DNA of 40,096 nucleotides from Terriglobia bacterium (GTDB taxonomy: Bacteria > Acidobacteriota > Terriglobia > 20CM-2-55-15), in the NCBI GenBank assembly GCA_036496425.1, contig DASXLG010000084.1, positions 1-40,096 of the forward strand. Direction: 5' to 3'. A program made the position numbers and the translations under genes. How positions within the stretch are numbered: position 1 is the stretch's first letter; the number at the start of each line of letters is the position of its first letter. Below, piece by piece: positions 35,578 to 40,096 of the stretch. The notes below the pieces were generated by a model, which saw nothing but the letters and a program-made list of their open reading frames with translations, was not told where the DNA came from and ran no database searches.

Positions 35578-36855
35578 CTATGCCCTCACCCGGAATGCAG
35601 ACTCCATGCGATCGATCTCGCGATGGGCCAGGCCATTCTGTTGTGCGATCTGGTGCCAATCACCCACAGACTTCAAGACCTCAGCGATAATGTTTTCCGC
35701 CCTGCCGCCTTTGACACGAAAGAACGGCGCCACGCTCCGGACGAGATCCAGGTTCTGCGCGTTATCGTCCTTCGAAATATTGAGTAACAGCCCGTCACCG
35801 GTTGGAGAAGGGTTCATGTCGAATGCGGGCGACAATACCCACCCTCCCTTATGGAGCAGAAAACCCTGATTGCGTAAATGGTCGTCAACGTTAGATACGC
35901 AAATATTGAAGACGATTCGCCGCCACAGCTGTTCGAGATCTTTGTTCACCTGCGCTCCGTTCCTGATCAGGAACCCGGCGATATCGAGATAGCTGACGCC
36001 GGTATCACCGCTATCGCCGTCTTTCTTCCCGAGCAATGTCATCGCGGAGGCAAAATGGATGCGTTCTCCGGTATCCGAGCGGTCGAACCGTTTGGTCAGA
36101 AAGGTGTCGAAGTCTCCGGAGAACTTTTGAACTCTGGCGGTTCCGGCTTGCACGCCCGCATTCAGAGCGAGTTGATGGACGACGTATTCCCAGCCGCCGA
36201 TATTGATGTCATCCCGGCGGCTGGGGAATTTGGCGATCCAGAAATGACCGTTTTGATCGACCACTCCGGCTTTCGGCCGCGCCCCGCCAAGGGAACCGCC
36301 GGGCGCGATCAGGAGTTTCAGCCACTTCATGTAGTCCTTGTCGCTCTCCGCGTCCTCGCGTTCCAGCTGCAGGCTGGCATATTCGAGATCCCGCAGCCGC
36401 GCCCATGGGGGCGAAGCAATTTCAATGTTGCTATCGAGAAACGGGCCGCGCGAAGAGAGCCGGAATCTCAGCGCGCCCATGCGATGCCCGTCGTAGACGC
36501 CCAGCAGATAGTCCGACTCCAGAAGCGTTCGCACGCTGCGTTCTTCCTGCCGTGCGCGTTGAGCTTCCCGGCGCTGCATCAACAGTCGTCCCCAGCGGTC
36601 CGGTGAAGAGTCCAGGAACACGCCGAAATTCGCATGGTCTTCACGCGCGTACTGCGGCCCGGTGAACAGACCCAGGTTGGGGTCGAGAATTTGCGCCTGC
36701 GGCAATTTCAACCACTCGGGATCGTATTCGAATGAGAAGATTTCCTTGCCGCGCGCCAGAGACACGAAAAGTGTACCCATGGAGACCGGCTCCGGCAGTC
36801 CTTGCCAGTGGGCGCAAACCTGGATCGCCCGTTGCTGTTGCCCGGCTTTACTCAT
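35578..36855 (-). CDS. HipA-like serine/threonine kinase toxin
   Basis: A 425-residue HipA-family kinase. It has the ATP-loop-like GGSLGGARPKAGVVD, FDTFLTKRFDR, the catalytic motif NVDDHLRNQGFL (N-x-D-D-H-x2-N) and the metal-binding SPAFDMNPSP. Length is normal for HipA. The start at 36855 overlaps the antitoxin gene by 8 bp, as expected for a co-translated toxin-antitoxin pair. In known HipA proteins the target is a tRNA synthetase; the target here is not known. Confidence 0.9.
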   Translation of the reverse strand: MSKAGQQQRAIQVCAHWQGLPEPVSMGTLFVSLARGKEIFSFEYDPEWLKLPQAQILDPNLGLFTGPQYAREDHANFGVFLDSSPDRWGRLLMQRREAQRARQEERSVRTLLESDYLLGVYDGHRMGALRFRLSSRGPFLDSNIEIASPPWARLRDLEYASLQLEREDAESDKDYMKWLKLLIAPGGSLGGARPKAGVVDQNGHFWIAKFPSRRDDINIGGWEYVVHQLALNAGVQAGTARVQKFSGDFDTFLTKRFDRSDTGERIHFASAMTLLGKKDGDSGDTGVSYLDIAGFLIRNGAQVNKDLEQLWRRIVFNICVSNVDDHLRNQGFLLHKGGWVLSPAFDMNPSPTGDGLLLNISKDDNAQNLDLVRSVAPFFRVKGGRAENIIAEVLKSVGDWHQIAQQNGLAHREIDRMESAFRVRA

Positions 36856-37174
36856 CCTCGTTGGGTTTGGAAATACGCTTTCGGCCGTAGGTGATGCCGG
36901 CATCCTGAAGCTTGCGTCCGAGCGGGTCTTCCTTTCCGATCAGGAGAAGATCGTTTTCAAGCCCGAGGCAAAAAAGCACGCTCGCGTAGGCGCCGATGGT
37001 AACACCGCTTTCCCCCCGCTCTACCGCGCGTAAAGTGTTTCGTGTCATGCCCGCGCGCTCCGCCATCATCGTCGTTGAAATCTTCCGGCGCAGCCTCGCC
37101 AAACGGATATTTTCGCCCAGCGCCTTAAGTGCATCCTCGGTTGCGGGTGTGAGTTGCGCGGTTTTGTTACCCAT
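36848..37174 (-). CDS. HipB-like XRE-family antitoxin/repressor
   Basis: A 108-residue DNA-binding protein. The XRE helix-turn-helix is IRLARLRRKISTTMMAERAG plus MTRNTLRAVERGESGV. The C-terminal extension includes LGRKLQDAGITYGRKRISKP. It precedes and overlaps hipA. An 11-bp inverted repeat directly before the ATG suggests autoregulation. There is no visible Shine-Dalgarno, so translation may be leaderless or weak. Confidence 0.9.
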   Translation of the reverse strand: MGNKTAQLTPATEDALKALGENIRLARLRRKISTTMMAERAGMTRNTLRAVERGESGVTIGAYASVLFCLGLENDLLLIGKEDPLGRKLQDAGITYGRKRISKPNEDE

Positions 37175-37223
37175 TGATCATTATTTTAATCATAAAAGCA
37201 TCTGCTGACAATAATAATGATCA
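37175..37223. promoter_or_regulatory. Inverted repeat operator candidate upstream of hipBA
   Basis: TGATCATTATT (37175-37185) and AATAATGATCA (37213-37223) are perfect 11-bp complements separated by 27 bp of AT-rich sequence. The left arm touches the start codon of the HipB-like gene. A repressor dimer-of-dimers site is inferred. Confidence 0.55.
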
Positions 37224-37248
37224 TTGATGGTTATTCTGTCCGATTGTA

Positions 37249-37299
37249 ATGCTCAATAACTGAACCATATAACGCTTATTTGGTCATGATATTGAGCAT
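37249..37299. promoter_or_regulatory. Second inverted repeat in the hipBA upstream region
   Basis: ATGCTCAATA (37249-37258) and TATTGAGCAT (37290-37299) are perfect 10-bp complements, 31 bp apart. The arms differ from the proximal repeat. It could be a second operator or a recombination-related palindrome. From here to about 37580 no gene can be supported. Confidence 0.45.
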
Positions 37300-37581
37300 C
37301 TAAAGGGCTGATAACTCACGGACTCACGGCTGAAGTTCGTTCAGCAACGGCGAAGGGGTGGCCACCGGGCCATCTGCCTTTCCACCATCATTTCTTTTGG
37401 GAAATCGATCCTCTTAACAGAATGTCGAGGGCGATTTGCGAAATCCAATCCGAATAATGCTCCAAAAGGCTGTTTAGCCCTTCGTAAACTTCCCCGGCAT
37501 TCTCGATCGTCCAACACCACATCACTGGAGGAGATTCCATTCAATTTGTTCGCGTGGGCGGTTGCCAATTGATGCCACCGG

Positions 37582-37791
37582 CAGATCGATAAGGTCATCG
37601 TCGTGGACAATTCCCGGGTCTTCATCAGCTCCGCCAATTTCACCGAAGCGGCTCAACAGCGGAATATCGAAGTTGGTCTTGTGATCCGTTCAAAGGCGCT
37701 CGCGGCCCAGTTAATGCAACATTTCTCATCAATGGTCGCCGAAGGTACCCTGAGGACCGTTTTTGATTCAGCCATTCGTGAAAGAGCATGA
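37582..37791 (+). pseudogene. Truncated phospholipase-D-like (HKD) gene, C-terminal fragment
   Basis: The frame reads KVIVVDNSRVFISSANFTEA, then AQQRNIEVGLVI, and runs 60 or so more residues to a stop at 37789-37791. This is the end of a PLD catalytic domain (K-x4-D, then SANFT and RNIEVG), as in PLD nucleases such as DrmC of DISARM. The His of the HxK motif is replaced (IDK), an in-frame TGA lies just upstream at about 37571, and no N-terminal half is found. The rest of the gene has therefore been deleted. Confidence 0.7.
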
Positions 37792-38001
37792 CGCATCGAT
37801 TGTGCATAACGCCGGGACATTTCGCCGATGTGAGTGAAACTGGCCCTAACCGTCGGGTGTTGCCGCAGTTCGGACTTTTAGAAATCGGCAAAGTCGCGAC
37901 AAAGCTGTTTTTTTGAAGCTACTGCGTTGAAAACAAACACTCCAGTCTGGAATTGTATTTGCTCGGGAAACCCCTGATTATGGTTGTCGGAAGGAAGAGG
38001 C

Positions 38002-38790
38002 GTGGCAAGTAGCGTGAAGAAGCCGAAGAATAAACCACGTAGGCAGAAATCAACGGCACCTGGCCCGCGGATTGTTCGAGCGTGGTTCGACTCCGTTATT
38101 AACCCGCTCCTCAAGGCGCTTGAGACCGAAAATTCGCGATTACTCCGGTTTAACTGGACGTGGCGGTTTCGGCCCGGCGTCTTGGAGTGGATCAGAGTAG
38201 TTGCGCAGTATCTGTCGCCGGAATATCGGGATAATCTCGAACAGTTTCTAAAGTTCCATCCGGCTATAAATGCCAACATTGCCGAGCACGACGAAGGCGT
38301 ACAGACGCTTACAGATGCCTGCCGCAAGCTTCATACTGCGCTCGTTACGAAGTCCGAATTACCGCGATTGTACGAGGAACTGTCGACGCCGGAGGGATTA
38401 CGATCGGTTTGGGAACAATCCCGCTTTCGGCATCTGCCGCTCGAGAATACTTCGCCCGACCGGATGTTGTCTGAGTTTTTCGGCGGATTCGATAAATCCG
38501 AGCATGTATCGGTCTTAGCCGAATATATCATCAACAACACCGGCGATCTACCGGATCATTACACGACGGCGCCTTTTTGGAATGCGTATAGAGAACGGCT
38601 GGTTCAGCTGCTCAAAGCACCAGACGTCCGGAAAGAGTCGCGCGAAGTGAACTCAGCTGGCGCCAATTTGCGAGAGGCTTCGAGCAGATTGAGCCAGAGT
38701 CTGCAAGAAATTCGGCTGGACCTATCCATTAAACACGACGTGCCCTATGTGGATCCCATGTCGGTTCCGAAATCGGAACCCTCATGGTAG
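38002..38790 (+). CDS. Unknown helical protein coupled to a PIN nuclease
   Basis: A protein of about 262 residues. I chose GTG at 38002, with GGAAGGAAGAGG just upstream; TTG at 37984 is an alternative. The first 20 residues are very basic (VKKPKNKPRRQKS). The rest is predicted to be mostly helical, with EWIRVVAQYLSPEYRDNLEQ and a coiled C-terminal stretch (REASSRLSQSLQEIRLDLS). No signal peptide or membrane segment is visible and I recognise no family. Its stop overlaps the PIN gene by 7 bp, so the two are co-translated. Confidence 0.7.
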   Translation: MASSVKKPKNKPRRQKSTAPGPRIVRAWFDSVINPLLKALETENSRLLRFNWTWRFRPGVLEWIRVVAQYLSPEYRDNLEQFLKFHPAINANIAEHDEGVQTLTDACRKLHTALVTKSELPRLYEELSTPEGLRSVWEQSRFRHLPLENTSPDRMLSEFFGGFDKSEHVSVLAEYIINNTGDLPDHYTTAPFWNAYRERLVQLLKAPDVRKESREVNSAGANLREASSRLSQSLQEIRLDLSIKHDVPYVDPMSVPKSEPSW

Positions 38791-39335
38791 GAGTCTCTGA
38801 ACGACAGGGCCTGTCTGATCTCGTCAGCTACGAGAAAGTAGTTGTCGATGCCGGTCCGCTGATGTCCATTCTCGTTCTCAAATATGCTTTTACCCTCGAA
38901 CCAGGTGCCGCAATGGCCAAGATCGCTCAAAGCAGGGTCGCTTCATACCTGCGCGACGATTCCGCGCAAAGGGCGATGGTTCGGTTGTTCGATCATGTCC
39001 GCTCGATCGCGACTACCTCGCACGTCATAGGTGAATTGCAAGGTTTGCAACAACTCAAAGGCGACTCGCAAACGACCTTCTGGGAGGCATCCATGAATTG
39101 GCTTGCATCGAAGGGCCTCGAGGAGACCCTAATCTCACTGATGGAATTGCACTCGCACCCTGGCAGACGGGGCTGGGTTTGCGAGATCGGTCCAACCGAT
39201 TCCGGACTCATTGAACTAGCCGTCCGTCATCGCACCGTCCTCCTGACAGATGATCGTCGAACTATGCTTGCCAGAGCCCGCCAGAATGGCGTCGACTGCA
39301 GAGTCGTGCACGACGAACTTCACTTTTACTGCTGA
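38784..39335 (+). CDS. PIN-domain ribonuclease-like protein
   Basis: A 183-residue protein with the acidic residues of a PIN active site. These are an N-terminal Asp in KVVVDAGPLMSILVL, Glu in TSHVIGELQGL, Asp in IGPTDSGLIELAVRH, and a late TDDRRTMLARARQNGVDC with a further Asp. It is longer than VapC toxins (about 130 residues) because of an insert around residues 40-75. The overlap with the unknown upstream gene suggests a two-protein system, either toxin-antitoxin-like or defence-like. Biochemical activity is inferred from the fold only. Confidence 0.8.
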   Translation: MVGVSERQGLSDLVSYEKVVVDAGPLMSILVLKYAFTLEPGAAMAKIAQSRVASYLRDDSAQRAMVRLFDHVRSIATTSHVIGELQGLQQLKGDSQTTFWEASMNWLASKGLEETLISLMELHSHPGRRGWVCEIGPTDSGLIELAVRHRTVLLTDDRRTMLARARQNGVDCRVVHDELHFYC

Positions 39336-39479
39336 GACGTCCATTTTAAGTTGACGGGCTACTGTAGACGATCGCTGCCGGCTCCGCGCCATAAGAATTT
39401 CGCCCATCCGCGCCTTGAGGTACGATTAGCCGCAAATTACGCCAATTCAGGAAATCATTTTCTGAAGTTGAATGCGGCG

Positions 39480-40062
39480 TACGGGACTTTGGTTTTGCGG
39501 GACGTTGAATTGGATTGCCGGCATGTTGAATTGGAACCGGGCAACTCCGGCTTCGGTGTGCGGCATCCATCTTTGGATGCCGGGGATGCCGCCTTGAATC
39601 CCTGAGACGCTGACTTGGATGTGCCGCATGCGGACTTGGATCTGTGCCATCCATTCCTGGATGCCGGGGATGCTGTTTTGAATCGGCGATGCGTTGGCTT
39701 GAATGTGCGGCATGCCGGTTTGGATGTGCGACATCCTTCTTTAGATGCCGGGGACGCTGGTTTGAATTCGTCACACCCTGACTTGGAAATGCGACACTCC
39801 GGCTTGGATGTGTGACACCCTTCTTTGGATGGCGGGGACGCTGGCTTGAATCCGCGACACCCTGACTAGGAAATGCGGCATGCCGGCTTGGATGTGCGAC
39901 ATCCTTTTTTGGATGCCCGGGACGCTGGCTTGGCTCCGCGACACCCTGACTTGGAATGCGGCATGTTGACCTGGATGCGTGACACCCTTCTTTAGATGCC
40001 GGGGACGCTGGTTTGAATCCGCCACACCCTGTCTTGGATGTGCGGGATGCTTCTTTGGATAC
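39480..40062. repeat. Tandem array: 21-bp unit in 84-bp higher-order repeats
   Basis: Units such as TCTTTGGATGCCGGGGACGC recur at 39570, 39654, 39738, 39822, 39906 and 39989, spaced 84, 84, 84, 84 and 83 bp. Each 84-bp block holds four related 21-bp units (roughly xxCTTGGATGTGCGxCAxCC). The first part (39480-39570) is more degenerate. There are no spacers, so it is not CRISPR. In the plus strand the units would read as heptapeptides like GLDVRHP/SLDAGDA, but every frame is broken by stops. The flank to 40096 shows no gene. Confidence 0.85.
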
Positions 40063-40096
40063 TTCACTGTGGACTCCGAAAAACTATTTTTCGCCT

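Noticed and set aside
37341-37643. A minus-strand frame of 100 residues between hipBA and the PIN unit
   Set aside because: No ribosome binding site or known motif, and it overlaps the PLD remnant on the other strand.
37582-39335. A DISARM or other complete known defence system
   Set aside because: Only a PLD fragment is present. No DrmA helicase, DrmB or methyltransferase gene lies in the window.
39480-40062. CRISPR array
   Set aside because: Repeats are contiguous and degenerate with no unique spacers, and no cas genes are present.
39447-40067. Long open frames on both strands in the repeat array (IQ-rich and HPRH-rich proteins)
   Set aside because: They come from the 21-bp period, which keeps frames open by chance. 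All are interrupted, none has a start with a ribosome binding site, and composition is unlike nearby genes.

Overview
The window looks like one contiguous piece of a moderately GC-rich, Gram-negative bacterial chromosome. It carries outer-membrane proteins, an RND pump with a TolC-type partner, many two-component proteins and several ECF/anti-sigma style modules. Gene families and style (an RND protein with an Asp-Asn TM4 motif, a DUF4142 lipoprotein, an orphan GrdB-like selenoprotein, stand-alone HipBA) would suit a soil Acidobacteriota or a relative. That placement is inference: no rRNA or other marker gene is present.

Layout. 1-1408 (minus): end of a Dpp/Opp-type peptide ABC transporter operon. 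1640-8102 (minus): RraA-like protein, membrane fusion lipoprotein, RND pump and TolC-like channel in one tight operon. 8182-19750 (plus): a dense signalling block with a NarX/NarL-type pair, a beta-barrel protein and a secreted small protein, a FixL/FixJ-type pair, a 1060-residue hybrid kinase with three receivers, a CheR methyltransferase, a receiver-kinase fusion, a receiver with a zinc-binding anti-sigma-like tail, and a broken LuxR-type regulator. 19868-23372 (minus): UspA, a ClC chloride transporter and a GrdB-like protein whose reading frame is interrupted by one UGA in the UxxC position, followed at once by a bacterial SECIS-like hairpin. 23595-25771 (minus): DUF4142 lipoprotein and a PAS sensor kinase. 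25983-26665 (plus): a small membrane protein and a winged-helix-like regulator behind a good promoter and a palindrome. 26705-30344 (minus): DUF1634 plus TauE/SafE exporter, then a NatA/NatB-type ABC exporter. 30584-34226 (plus): a glycine-zipper protein, an MBL-rhodanese fusion, a GT2 glycosyltransferase and a methyltransferase. 34241-37174 (minus): anti-sigma, ECF sigma, HipA-like kinase and HipB-like repressor. 37175-40096: an accessory-looking end with inverted repeats, a truncated phospholipase-D-like gene, an unknown gene coupled to a PIN nuclease, and a tandem array with a 21-bp unit organised in 84-bp higher-order repeats.

How the genes work together. The signalling block forms at least three phosphorelay units with translationally coupled kinase and regulator genes. 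The two internal promoter regions share an 18-bp motif (16 of 18 identical), so some units may be co-regulated. The TauE/SafE exporter and the MBL-rhodanese protein could both serve sulfur handling, although they are not in one operon. The best candidates for a second look are the selenoprotein with its SECIS-like hairpin, the receiver/ZAS-type fusion, the 84-bp repeat array, and the PIN-nuclease pair beside toxin-antitoxin genes and a PLD gene remnant.
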